Shown here: in pieces, positions 45,699-53,610 of the stretch
Numbering within the stretch: the first letter of the stretch is position 1
Layout: every line of letters starts with the position of its first letter
Assembly (NCBI GenBank): GCA_028066595.1
Contig: JALCBJ010000044.1
Location: forward strand, 2,573-56,182
DNA: 53,610 nucleotides
Reading direction: 5' to 3'
From: Thermoanaerobaculia bacterium
GTDB lineage: Bacteria > Acidobacteriota > Thermoanaerobaculia > Multivoradales > J023
Notes under the pieces: model-generated
The model's input: only the letters and a program-made list of their open reading frames with translations
Told to the model about the DNA's origin: nothing
The model's database searches: none
Program-made: the position numbers and the translations under genes

Positions 45699-46148
45699 AT
45701 GAATGCTCAAACCCAACGGATCCGCGAAACACTGGGCCGACGCGAAGCACTGGTTACGGCTCGCAGTCACGTTCTCGGGCAGATCGTGTTGTGCGAGGGC
45801 TGCTGTTGCGGTCGGACGGACAAGGGTTTCATGCCGTCGCAGAGCGACTGGATGAAGCATCAGTGGAAAGATAGAAAACTCAATAAGTCGGTGCAGTTGA
45901 CGATTTCCGGTTGCCTTGGCCCGTGCGATCTGGCCAATGTCTTGTGTGTCATCTCGCCTCAGGGGATGCAGTGGTTCGGTGGTCTCCAGGAACAGTGGCA
46001 ATACGACTTGCTTCTGGAGTGGGCCACCGCTTCACGTGATGCGGGTGTTCTGCTCGAAATACCTGCTGAACTGAATCGCCACCGATTTGAACGATTCGCT
46101 GTTTCCGAACCCGGTGAGCAGTCCCTCGCCTCCGCGCGAACGGCATAG
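45699..46148 (+). CDS. Thioredoxin-like [2Fe-2S] ferredoxin-type protein
   Basis: 149 residues. VLCEGCCCGRTDKG near residue 30 and TISGCLGPCDLANV near residue 70 are spaced like the four-cysteine site of (2Fe-2S) thioredoxin-fold ferredoxins, with two extra cysteines in the first cluster. It could hold an Fe-S cluster or another metal. It ends the low-GC module and lies just before promoter D. Similar short Fe-S proteins are found beside CobW-type GTPases, as far as I recall. Start ATG 45699; no overlap with the WD40 gene (60-base gap). Confidence 0.7.
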   Translation: MNAQTQRIRETLGRREALVTARSHVLGQIVLCEGCCCGRTDKGFMPSQSDWMKHQWKDRKLNKSVQLTISGCLGPCDLANVLCVISPQGMQWFGGLQEQWQYDLLLEWATASRDAGVLLEIPAELNRHRFERFAVSEPGEQSLASARTA

Positions 46149-46246
46149 CCGTTGCGGCCGGCAGTGTCCAGAAGGCGATCAGCATTGCCAGCCCGCCACC
46201 CGGTCGGCGGAGAGCGAGTCGAGATGAATTATCGATAGGGAAGAGC

Positions 46247-46297
46247 TTGTATTTGCAAGTAACTTGCGTGTAGCCTGTTGATTGCAAGCGGCTTGCA
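46247..46297 (+). promoter_or_regulatory. Promoter D with tandem Fur/Zur-like operators
   Basis: -35 TTGTAT (46247-46252) and weak -10 TGTAGC (46269-46274), 16-bp spacer. Box 1 TGCAAGTAACTTGCG (46254-46268) fills the spacer and box 2 TGCAAGCGGCTTGCA (46283-46297) lies over the start site. Box starts are 29 bp apart. From the -35 through box 1 it is nearly identical to promoter C (GCTTGTATnnGCAAGTnACTTGCGT). The leader before the receptor gene is about 260 nt with a possible 33-codon frame at 46340. Confidence 0.8.
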
Positions 46298-46555
46298 GAA
46301 AGGGCTTGCGACCAGGAAGGCGGCGCGATAGCCGCGTCCATGGCCGCACTCACGGGGACCACGAACTGGTGCCCGGTTTACCGCCTCTCGACCCGAGTAG
46401 CGCGGCGCATACCTGAACGAACAAATCGAGAACTACGATGAACCTGAGCCGACACACCGATAGGCCCGCCCTGCTTCGCGGAAGTGCTGGTTCGCATCAC
46501 TTCGTCCAAAGAGGTATCTGTCTTGCTGGACCTGATCTTCGTATCGCACGGAAGA

Positions 46556-48712
46556 ATGCTCCGCTTCGTGATCGGCGCCATTCTCCTTCTTCCCCCGTCA
46601 ATCGCGTTTGCAGAGGATGCCGAGCCATCCGACGAAAGCGGGATTGTCACGTTTGACGAGATCGTCGTCACCACTGCCGGCAGCCCTGAGGAGCTGAGCA
46701 AGATCGCCAGTACGGTTCAGGTGATCGACGCGAAAGAAATCCGGGAATCGAGCAGCAGTACGATCACCGGGCTACTGCAGGAGCGCGCCGCTGCCTTCTT
46801 CAGTGAGTGGACACCGGGTCAGACTTCGATCACCATGCGCGGCGCGCGCAGCGACGGCCAGGGCCGCGACTTTCGGGGTCAGGTGTTGGTGCTATTGAAT
46901 GGCCGCCGGGCCGGTACCGCGAACCTCTCCAAGCTCTCGCCGAGCCAGCTTCATCGTATCGAGATCGTTCGCGGTCCCGCTTCGGTTGCGTACGGCAACC
47001 AGGCAATGGGCGGTGTCATCAACCTGATCACCCGCAACGGACGGAGCGTCGAGGTCAATACAGTCTCGATCGAGGGCGGCGACTACGGGTACGGCCAAGT
47101 GAAAGCGGAGTACAGCACCGATCTCTCGGACGGTCTCTCGAGCTATATCGGAGTCGTTGGTTCGGCCAGCGGCGACTATGACGGCGGCTCCGGCAGCGCG
47201 GAACAGATCAACACCGAATCAAAGCGGTTCGGCGCGCTCGCCGCCCTCAACTGGGACCTCCACCCCAATCACTGGCTGGACCTCTCCTTGCGTACCGACG
47301 GAGTCTATGACGCCGGATTCCGTGGCTCCTCCTGGGACTTCGACAACAATGACGACCGCTGGAACCGCTCGTTCGACCTGACCTACGTCGGCGTGCTGGA
47401 AGATCGGGGCATCGATCTGAACGCCCATCTCTATGCCTTCAGTGACGTCGACTCCTTCCACTGGGGATCCGAAGCCGCCGGAGTCGATGAGGACAACAAT
47501 CGCAGAGAGCTCACGGCCTACGGGGTCAGGTTGACTCCGCAGTTCAACCTCACCGAGTCCACACGGCTGCTCTTGGGCTTCGACGGTGAGCACTCCCGAC
47601 TGCGCAATACGCGCGAGCGGATCTCTGTCAGCGGCGCCCCCATCGCACAAGTTCCGCCGTTCGACAACAACGAGAACAACCTGTTGACCGCAGGCTACGC
47701 CGAGCTCACCCAGTCCCTTGTCGATGAACGGATCACCCTGCGGGCGGGCGCTAGGTATACCCGCAACGAGCTCTCCCTGAAGGACACTCCGAACGTCGAC
47801 CTGGGTGGCGACACCGATCGCGCCTTCGATGGCACGACCTACAGCCTGGGTGTCGCCTACGCGGTTTCGCCCAGTCTCAAGACACGGGCAAGCTATGCCA
47901 CGGGCTTCCGCTCGCCGACGGGCCGAGAGTTGGCTGGTGAGTTTTCGCCGGTGCTGACGCCGAATCGCATCACCCGTGGCAACGGTGATCTCGATGCCGA
48001 GGAGAGTGAGCAGTTCGAAATCGGCCTCACCTATGCGGCCGACAGCTTCTTCTTCGACGTCGCCGTCTTCGACCAGACGATCGAGGGCAGGATCACGACC
48101 ACAGTGATCGATGAGGGAGGCCCCGGGCGCGATGACGACATCTCCCAGTTCGTGAACGCCGACGGCGATGCAGAGGTCCAGGGCTTCGAGATTCAGGTCC
48201 AAGGTGACGCAGCGCCCCTTCTTGATATGGCGGGCCAACGTCTCCTGCTGGGCGCCGACCTTGTCTGGAACTTCGATATGCAGGCTGACGGTATCGACCG
48301 CCGGGACAGCGGCCCCTATGCAGAGGAGCTGCAGCGCCTCAACGAGTACAAAGCTTCCTTGCGGCTCGACTACGAGTGGCGCGACCGTTGGGGCATCAGG
48401 GTGAGCGGTGTGCTGCACGGACCGATGTTCTACGACACCGAGGAAAGACTACTGGTCACCGCCGAGCCGGCCCGCAACTTCGTGCACCGGAAGGGTTCGT
48501 TCTGGGTCTTCAATCTGCGTGGCCATTTCGACGTGACTGACCGCATCACCTTCTACGGTGGGATCGACAACCTATTCGACAAGAACGAGCACCCGATCTT
48601 CATCGCCATCGACGAACAGCCCTTCATCTCGGACCCTGCGCGCTCGAACGGTGGCCGAGGCAATTCGATGCGCGGGCGTTTTCCCTATGTCGGCGTACGT
48701 GTGAGTTTCTGA
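46556..48712 (+). CDS. TonB-dependent receptor (chelate importer)
   Basis: About 718 residues. Signal peptide MLRFVIGAILLLPPSIAFA, plug with IVVTTAGSPEELSKIASTVQVID and IEIVRGPASVAYGNQAMGGVINLI, and a barrel ending in GVRVSF with terminal Phe. No His-rich loops, unlike the receptor at 30651-33146. The ATG at 46556 gives the cleanest signal peptide; a TTG at 46523 with AAAGAGG upstream is an alternative. The gene overlaps the binding-protein gene (TGATG). With a BtuF/FecCD system behind it, it should import a metal chelate, corrinoid or haem; the operator points to a metal-starvation role. Confidence 0.9.
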   Translation: MLRFVIGAILLLPPSIAFAEDAEPSDESGIVTFDEIVVTTAGSPEELSKIASTVQVIDAKEIRESSSSTITGLLQERAAAFFSEWTPGQTSITMRGARSDGQGRDFRGQVLVLLNGRRAGTANLSKLSPSQLHRIEIVRGPASVAYGNQAMGGVINLITRNGRSVEVNTVSIEGGDYGYGQVKAEYSTDLSDGLSSYIGVVGSASGDYDGGSGSAEQINTESKRFGALAALNWDLHPNHWLDLSLRTDGVYDAGFRGSSWDFDNNDDRWNRSFDLTYVGVLEDRGIDLNAHLYAFSDVDSFHWGSEAAGVDEDNNRRELTAYGVRLTPQFNLTESTRLLLGFDGEHSRLRNTRERISVSGAPIAQVPPFDNNENNLLTAGYAELTQSLVDERITLRAGARYTRNELSLKDTPNVDLGGDTDRAFDGTTYSLGVAYAVSPSLKTRASYATGFRSPTGRELAGEFSPVLTPNRITRGNGDLDAEESEQFEIGLTYAADSFFFDVAVFDQTIEGRITTTVIDEGGPGRDDDISQFVNADGDAEVQGFEIQVQGDAAPLLDMAGQRLLLGADLVWNFDMQADGIDRRDSGPYAEELQRLNEYKASLRLDYEWRDRWGIRVSGVLHGPMFYDTEERLLVTAEPARNFVHRKGSFWVFNLRGHFDVTDRITFYGGIDNLFDKNEHPIFIAIDEQPFISDPARSNGGRGNSMRGRFPYVGVRVSF

Positions 48713-49644
48713 TGTTTCGACGTCGGTTTCTTGCCGGCTTGGGTGGCGTCCTTGCCGCCATGACGATGCCGCGGTGGACCGTGGCGTCGGGGCAATCGGA
48801 CGACGACTGGCCGCGCGAGGTAACCGACGCGCTGGGTCGACGGATCGGGATTGCCGGTCCGCCGACCCGCATCGTGCCGGTTTTCTCCAGCAATACCGAG
48901 ATCGTTGCGGCATTGGGCGGCACCGGCCGCATCGTTGCGATCGATGGCCTGACGCGATATCCGCCGGAGGTCCTCGACCGACCACGCATCGGCAACCGCA
49001 TTGGTTTCAGCCCGGACATCATCGCCCGGCTCGGAGCGGACCTCGTCATCCTGACTCCGGCGCGGCATGCAGCTGCCCAGCTGCTGCGGCCGATGAGCCT
49101 GGCCGGCATTCCAGTGCTCGTCCTCGAGCATCCGACGTTGGTGCGGATTTTGGACAATATCGGTCTGGTTGGACGCGCGATCGGAAGCGAGCCCGAGGCG
49201 CAGGCGCTCACCCGGGCGATCGAAGACGAGCTCTCGGCACTGGCCGAGCTCTTTGCGTCACGGCCGCCCAAACGGGTCTACTTCGAGACAGGCGCTGCTG
49301 GCCGTGCCGGTTTCCGTTCGGTCCGACCCGGCACCTACACCGACGACATCCTTCGGCACGCCGGCGGCCTCAACGTCTTCGGCGACCGCACGGGCTTCTC
49401 GCAGGTAAGCGGTGAGGCCGTGTTCCGAGCTGATCCAGACCACATTCTCGTCGCAGGCACTGAGGCGGATGTCGCCGCCCTTCTCGCGCGTCCGCACTGG
49501 AACGGTATCCGGGCCGTGGCCGCAGGACGGGTCGACGCAATCCCACGCGGCCAGGTTCTCATTCCGGGGCCCCGCGTCGTCGAGGGCGTCCGCACCGTCG
49601 CCCATGCGCTGCACCCCGATCTCGTTTCGACCAGCTCGGAATGA
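48712..49644 (+). CDS. ABC transporter substrate-binding protein (BtuF/FecB-type)
   Basis: 310 residues. An RRRFLAGLGG start suggests a Tat-like signal. The two-lobed TroA-like fold of the Peripla_BP_2 family is recognisable: RIVPVFSSNTEIVAALGGTGRIVAIDG, IIARLGADLVILTPARH and NVFGDRTGFSQVSGEAVFRADPDHILVAG. Ligands of this family are siderophores, cobalamin, haem or related chelates. Coupled to both neighbours by overlapping start and stop codons. Confidence 0.88.
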   Translation: MFRRRFLAGLGGVLAAMTMPRWTVASGQSDDDWPREVTDALGRRIGIAGPPTRIVPVFSSNTEIVAALGGTGRIVAIDGLTRYPPEVLDRPRIGNRIGFSPDIIARLGADLVILTPARHAAAQLLRPMSLAGIPVLVLEHPTLVRILDNIGLVGRAIGSEPEAQALTRAIEDELSALAELFASRPPKRVYFETGAAGRAGFRSVRPGTYTDDILRHAGGLNVFGDRTGFSQVSGEAVFRADPDHILVAGTEADVAALLARPHWNGIRAVAAGRVDAIPRGQVLIPGPRVVEGVRTVAHALHPDLVSTSSE

Positions 49645-50666
49645 CGCGCATCCTCGGCATCCCGGCCCGATGGCTGGCGATCCTCATTGCAGCGGTTTTC
49701 CTCTCGATTGGGACCGCCATGATGCTCGGGCCGGAGCTGCTCGGCCCCGGCCGCTTGCTGGACCTGGTCCGGCCCACGACAGGTGACCATCCCTTGGACC
49801 GCCTGCTGCTCGACTGGCGCTTGCCGCGTGTGTTGACCGCCTTCTTGGTTGGCGGCCTTCTCGGTGCGGCTGGGGCAGTCTTCCAGGGAATCTTCCGCAA
49901 TCCGCTCGCCGATCCCTTCCTGATCGGCACGGCACCGGGCGCGGCGCTCGGCGCCACCCTCGCGCTGCTGGTTCCGGGACTCCCAGTCTTCCAGGCGATC
50001 TCCCCATTTCTCCTGCTACCGGTTCTTTCGTTTCTCGGTGCTTTCGGCGCAACGCTTGCCGTTCTCTTGCTCGCTCGGCTGGCTCAGGTGCGTGACACCG
50101 CCGGCCTCCTGCTGGCCGGCGTAGCCATGGCGGCGTTCCTCGGCGCCGTGCGAAGCTATCTGATGCTGGCGCTCGCCGACGAGACGATCAGCCTCCAGGT
50201 GGTGTTGTCCTGGACGCTCGGTGGGATCCAAACTCCGTTCTGGCGTGAGGTGGGCCTCGTCGCTCTATTGAGCCTGCTCTTGCTGCTGCTCGCGTACGGG
50301 CTTGCCCATGGCCTCGATGTTCTTGGCCTCGGCGACGACGTGGCGCGCAATATGAACCTGCCCGTAGAACGCTTCGTCGTGATGGCGACCTTGGTCGCCT
50401 CCGCCCTTGTCGCGCTCGCGGTCACCTGGGGTGGAACGATCGGCTTCGTCGGCCTCGTCGTGCCTCATCTGATGCGTTGGACGGTCGGGCCGCGTCACGC
50501 ACCGCTCATCGTCGCCTCGGCGCTGGTGGGCGGAGTGCTTCTGACTCTCCTCGACGGCCTGGCGCGCAGCCTCCTGCCACCGGCGGAGATCCCGCTCGGC
50601 TTGCTGACCGCTCTGGTCGGCGCACCCTTCTTCATGTTCATCCTGGCAAGGCGCAGCCACCAGTGA
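49641..50666 (+). CDS. FecCD-family ABC transporter permease
   Basis: 341 residues with about ten TM helices. Signatures: LPRVLTAFLVGGLLGAAGAVFQGIFRNPLADPFLIG and GGTIGFVGLVVPHLMRW near the C-terminus. Inner-membrane channel for the chelate delivered by the preceding binding protein. Overlaps it by four bases. Confidence 0.92.
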   Translation: MTRILGIPARWLAILIAAVFLSIGTAMMLGPELLGPGRLLDLVRPTTGDHPLDRLLLDWRLPRVLTAFLVGGLLGAAGAVFQGIFRNPLADPFLIGTAPGAALGATLALLVPGLPVFQAISPFLLLPVLSFLGAFGATLAVLLLARLAQVRDTAGLLLAGVAMAAFLGAVRSYLMLALADETISLQVVLSWTLGGIQTPFWREVGLVALLSLLLLLLAYGLAHGLDVLGLGDDVARNMNLPVERFVVMATLVASALVALAVTWGGTIGFVGLVVPHLMRWTVGPRHAPLIVASALVGGVLLTLLDGLARSLLPPAEIPLGLLTALVGAPFFMFILARRSHQ

Positions 50667-51472
50667 GGCATACCAGCACGAGAAGAAGCCCGCTCGTGTC
50701 CCTGGTGGAGCTCCGTCTTCTCAAGGCCGGCCGCCCTGTGCTCGACGGGGTCGCGCTCGACGTCTTCGCCGGAGAGCTGCTCGCGGTGATCGGCCCCAAC
50801 GGTGCCGGCAAGAGCAGCGCTCTCAAGTGTCTCGGCGGCGTCGAAACGGCGTGGAGTGGAAGGATCGAGCTCGAAGGTTGCCCGCTGGCCGACTTCCCGG
50901 CGGAGGAAAGGGCACGTCGGATCGCCTATCTCCCGCAGTTTTTCGCACCTCACTGGGAGCTGAGCGTCGCCGACCTCCTGGATATCGGTCAGCAGCGCGG
51001 CCGGACTGCACTGGGATGGAGCGCGATTCGGCCACCTGCGCTCTTGGCCGTCGACGTGGCGGAGCAGGCGGACGGTTTGCTTCGGGACCTCGAGTTGAAC
51101 GATCTCCTGGAGCGACGGTTCGCATCGTTGTCGGGCGGGGAGCGTGCCCGCGCATTGCTGGCACAGGCGCTGGTCACGGCACCACGCCTGCTACTCGCCG
51201 ACGAGCCGACCGCCAGCCTCGACCCAGCCCATCAGCTCAGGACCATGGAATATCTACGCGGATGTCGGGGCGAGACCGCGTCGATCGTCGTGCTCCACGA
51301 TCTCAACCTGGCGCTGCGCTTCGCCGACCGCATCGCCGTTCTGGCTGACGGCCGGACGGTGGCTTGCGGAAAGGTCCATGAAGTCGTGGCCTCAGGCATC
51401 CTTACCGAAGTATTTGGTGTGCGCTTCGAGGTACACGCGACGTCTTGGGGACGGGCGGTGTTGCCCGTCTGA
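50663..51472 (+). CDS. ABC transporter ATP-binding protein (FecE/BtuD-type)
   Basis: About 269 residues. Walker A GPNGAGKSS, Q-loop YLPQFF, signature LSGGERARALLAQAL, Walker B LLLADEPTASLD and H-loop VVLHDLN are intact. I take the GTG at 50663 because it overlaps the permease stop (GTGA); a GTG at 50696 gives a start closer to the conserved domain. It powers the chelate importer. Confidence 0.9.
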   Translation: MRHTSTRRSPLVSLVELRLLKAGRPVLDGVALDVFAGELLAVIGPNGAGKSSALKCLGGVETAWSGRIELEGCPLADFPAEERARRIAYLPQFFAPHWELSVADLLDIGQQRGRTALGWSAIRPPALLAVDVAEQADGLLRDLELNDLLERRFASLSGGERARALLAQALVTAPRLLLADEPTASLDPAHQLRTMEYLRGCRGETASIVVLHDLNLALRFADRIAVLADGRTVACGKVHEVVASGILTEVFGVRFEVHATSWGRAVLPV

Positions 51473-51503
51473 GATGAAGCTACACAGAAGTGGAGTGTAG
51501 GGG

Positions 51504-52223
51504 ATGGGGATACGGACCGGTGGGATGACACCATCAATGTTCTGGCGGCTGGCCTTCGCCCAGGCAGCCGAGCGCGATCTTCGTGTTCGAGACCACGCGG
51601 CGGAGGAGGGCTTCTGGCGCGACCACGCGCCGGGCTACGACGAGCGGAACCCGCTGGCTCTGCAGGCAAATGCCCTGGTCGCTGACCTGGTGGCACTGCT
51701 GCGGCCCTCCGACCGCGTGCTCGAGATCGGGCCGGGGTCCGGGGCGTTCACCCGACGCATCGCCGCACATGTCATCGAGATTGCCGGTGTCGAGCCCTCG
51801 TTGGCCATGAGAACCGAGTTGCTACGCCGTTGGGAGCCGCGCTTTGGGATACCACCTCAGCTCTGGGCAGGCCGTTGGGAGGACGCGCCAGAGCTGGCAT
51901 CAGACGTGGTCTTCGGATGCAACGCCTTCTATCGCATGGAGGACATCGCTGCCTCGTTGTCGAAGATGCACCGCTGCGCGGGGCGCTGTGTCGCCCTCGT
52001 TCAGAGCGTAGGTGCACCCTATGCGCCGCCGTTGCGAGTTCGACTCAACGAGCGGAACGTCGAGAGAGAGCGTGCCCACGCTCTTTCTGACGTCCTCGAC
52101 GAACTGGGGATCGCCCACAGCGTGCGGCTCTACTCAGTGGAGCGTGCGCCTCACACTTGGGGCGATGTCGCTTTGATCAGTTGGCACCAAGTCGGCGCCC
52201 AGCCGCACGCTGGTAGGGCTTGA
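51504..52223 (+). CDS. Class I SAM-dependent methyltransferase
   Basis: 239 residues with motif I VLEIGPGSGAFTRRI and a downstream VFGCNAFYRMEDI. It starts 31 bases after the ATPase gene with an AGGGG-like site just upstream, so probably the last gene of unit D. Substrate unknown; methylation of an imported chelate or of a metallophore is conceivable but unsupported. A second start at 51525 is possible. Confidence 0.75.
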   Translation: MGIRTGGMTPSMFWRLAFAQAAERDLRVRDHAAEEGFWRDHAPGYDERNPLALQANALVADLVALLRPSDRVLEIGPGSGAFTRRIAAHVIEIAGVEPSLAMRTELLRRWEPRFGIPPQLWAGRWEDAPELASDVVFGCNAFYRMEDIAASLSKMHRCAGRCVALVQSVGAPYAPPLRVRLNERNVERERAHALSDVLDELGIAHSVRLYSVERAPHTWGDVALISWHQVGAQPHAGRA

Positions 52224-52235
52224 TATGGCTCGGCG

Positions 52236-52600
52236 GCAGCGAACAACACGGGGTTCTCAAGTGGTTGTAAGGACTCATCGAGTTGTATAAGGAATCTGCC
52301 GTACGCATGAACGTGGCTCTCGAAGCGGTGGATGTCCTGACCGTCATCGACGCCCTTGAAGCGAAGGCGGAACAGAGCGATCCACTCGGCCCGAAGTGCG
52401 AGGATGAGGTTCGGGAGTACGCGCGCTTCACCCTGTACGATGAGATGTTGGGAGCCAAGCAATGTTGTCCTTGCAATGCCCGTTCGTGCCGAAACGACAC
52501 CCTGTGAGGCCAAGCCTCGGGAGATCTGGCTCGACCGCCTTCGTGTCCTCCGCAAGGAGTGGCAAGACAAGCCGTGCGCGATCCCCACGGTGGGCACCAC
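52236..52600 (+). pseudogene. Decayed copy of the hypothetical gene at 36309-36731
   Basis: Long, clear DNA similarity with 36395-36755 in the same orientation, including ESAVRMNVALEAVDVLTVIDALEAKAEQSDP and EVREYARFTLYDEMLG. Inactivated by a TAA at about 52268 where the intact gene has CGA, and by loss of two G bases near 52449 that shifts the frame; the remainder (EPSNVVLAMPVRAETTP...LDRLRVLRKEWQ) continues in another frame. No start codon remains. Similarity extends some 25 bases past the gene end, so the unit duplicated was DNA, not just an ORF. Confidence 0.85.
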
Positions 52601-52619
52601 GACCCCAGATGATCCAGGG

Positions 52620-53543
52620 ATGCCCCACCGTCGATCGATGAGGCCAGTGTTCCTTCTCGTCGTCTCCGTCGCCGCCTTGTCTTGTGGCGCGCCCAACGAC
52701 CCCGCTGCGGGCGGGCGTTCCTCCTACGAAGCCGGCGATCAGCCACCCCGGCTCCTGAGACCCGTCCCGGGCCTCCAACCCGAACCCGTTGATGTCGAGC
52801 GTGCGGCCCGTCCTTTGCGCTTGATGGTGGTCCCGGAGTTCGGCTACGAGAACGAAGACGGCGAGTTGATTCTCGACGTGCTGGAACGAGACCTGCTCTA
52901 CTTGGAGCTCTTCATCGTCGACGCCGACGGGCGCCCCGTGCAGGGCCTGCTCCCCACGGTGACTCCAGAGGGTGACAGTCGTTTCGTTCCCCTTTCCGGC
53001 GAGGCCGCCGTCTCCGACGAGTTCGGTAGCTACGCGTTCGGCATACAGGGCGGGAGCATGGGCGAGGAGCGGGTCGAGATCGTCGCCGGCGAAGCGGTCG
53101 AATCAGTGATCTTGAATGTCATCAGCCTGCGTGCCGCAGGATATGGGTGGCTGGAGGACGTCCAGGGCGTCCTCCCGTGGACCCTGCTGACCAAAGCGGA
53201 GATCAAATGGGGCGAGAAACAGCTCTCCGCGACCTTCCCGGACGAAGTCCTGGCCAGGAACGGGAAGACCGTCAAGCTGGCGGGGTTCATGCTGCCGCTG
53301 GAAATGAAACGCAAGCAGAAGCACTTCGTGCTCGCTTCGAACCCGCCGGGTTGCTTCTTTCACATACCAGGTGGGCCGGCGGGCGCAGTGGAAGTCTTTG
53401 CGAAGGAAGCCTTCGAGGTGAGCTGGGAACCCATTCTGCTGGAGGGGCGCTTCGTGGCGCACGAGACCAGCGAGATCGGCGTGCTGTATCGCCTGCACGA
53501 TGCGCGGTCTGCTGGTCCGTTGTCTCGGCCACCCGAGCCGTGA
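52620..53543 (+). CDS. DUF3299-containing lipoprotein
   Basis: About 307 residues. The N-terminus (MRPVFLLVVSVAALSC) carries a lipobox. A middle beta region is followed by a C-terminal domain matching DUF3299: GKTVKLAGFMLPLEMKRKQKHFVLASNPPGCFFHIPGGPAGAVEVF and ILLEGRFVAHETSEIGVLYRLHDA. The conserved Cys in PPGCFFH and the following His could bind metal. DUF3299 proteins lie, as I recall, near zinc-regulated ABC systems in other bacteria, which would fit unit D, but no operator box precedes this gene. The start may be 52620 or 52638; the open frame upstream belongs to the pseudogene. Confidence 0.8.
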   Translation: MPHRRSMRPVFLLVVSVAALSCGAPNDPAAGGRSSYEAGDQPPRLLRPVPGLQPEPVDVERAARPLRLMVVPEFGYENEDGELILDVLERDLLYLELFIVDADGRPVQGLLPTVTPEGDSRFVPLSGEAAVSDEFGSYAFGIQGGSMGEERVEIVAGEAVESVILNVISLRAAGYGWLEDVQGVLPWTLLTKAEIKWGEKQLSATFPDEVLARNGKTVKLAGFMLPLEMKRKQKHFVLASNPPGCFFHIPGGPAGAVEVFAKEAFEVSWEPILLEGRFVAHETSEIGVLYRLHDARSAGPLSRPPEP

Positions 53544-53610
53544 GTGAACGACCGTTCCGGGCGTTGTCCAGTGAGCGCGCGCTCCGCTACTTGAAAGTTT
53601 GCGTCTTTAG

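Noticed and set aside
26038..46297. Nickel (Nur) box interpretation of the repeated operator
   Set aside because: The Streptomyces Nur site as I recall it has TTGCAA half-sites with five bases between them. Here the half-sites are GCAAGT/ACTTGC in 7-1-7 spacing, and the downstream ZigA-type GTPase and His-rich receptor fit zinc better. It is not excluded experimentally.
36309..52600. Insertion sequence or integron carrying the island
   Set aside because: Despite the direct repeat I found no transposase, integrase, terminal inverted repeats or tRNA attachment site.

Overview
This is a GC-rich stretch (about 60-65 % by eye) from a Gram-negative bacterium: it encodes two TonB-dependent outer-membrane receptors, Lgt and secreted lipoproteins. 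Transglutaminase/TPR proteins, a Ser/Thr kinase with TPR repeats, SdrD-B/Ig-like surface proteins, BNR/VPS10-type propellers, and secreted proteins ending in a DGFESGxTxAWS tail suggest an Acidobacteriota-like organism (Thermoanaerobaculia/Holophagae type). That assignment is inference; there is no rRNA or other phylogenetic marker in the window. I saw no tRNA, rRNA, CRISPR array, transposase or phage gene.

Layout. 0-26 kb is mostly secreted and housekeeping genes: a DUF3857/transglutaminase/TPR protein, an M12-type metalloprotease, FmdB, NhaA, a YCF48-like propeller, a very large SdrD-B/beta-helix/Ig-repeat protein (frameshifted and apparently without its N-terminus), a Ser/Thr kinase-TPR protein, a DKNYY repeat protein, an S9 prolyl-oligopeptidase lipoprotein, a VPS10/BNR protein and a SEC-C mini-protein. 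Three reading-frame breaks lie between 13.0 and 17.6 kb.

26-53.5 kb is the interesting part: a metal (most likely zinc) homeostasis island. Four promoters, near 26.05, 33.32, 37.03 and 46.27 kb, share one architecture. A 15-bp palindrome of consensus YGCAAGTnRCTTGCR (7-1-7, as Fur-family sites are) fits exactly between the -35 and -10 hexamers, and a second copy 25-29 bp further on covers the predicted transcription start. They drive: (A) a ZigA-type COG0523 GTPase, a CzcO-like flavoprotein with a CCGEECVTC tail, a two-helix mini-protein, a second FAD protein, a secreted Cys/His-rich peptide and a ZnuD-like TonB receptor with two His/Asp/Glu-rich loops; (B) a DsrE/SaoD-like cysteine protein; (C) three consecutive SPFH (HflK/HflC-like) proteins overlapping a CPC-type P1B ATPase, followed by a lower-GC module of a second COG0523 GTPase, a WD40 protein and a [2Fe-2S]-like protein; (D) a TonB receptor, a BtuF-type binding protein, a FecCD permease, an ATPase and a methyltransferase, followed by a DUF3299 lipoprotein. 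The cognate Fur/Zur-type regulator is not in the window.

MogA/MoaB, Lgt and two small hypothetical genes lie between units B and C. One of those hypothetical genes (36309-36731) has a decayed direct-repeat copy at about 52236-52600, so units C and D are bracketed by directly repeated sequence. Working model (inference): the four units form one metal-limitation regulon combining outer-membrane capture, chelate import, GTPase metallochaperones, thiol/flavin chemistry and a membrane-microdomain-associated P-type ATPase.
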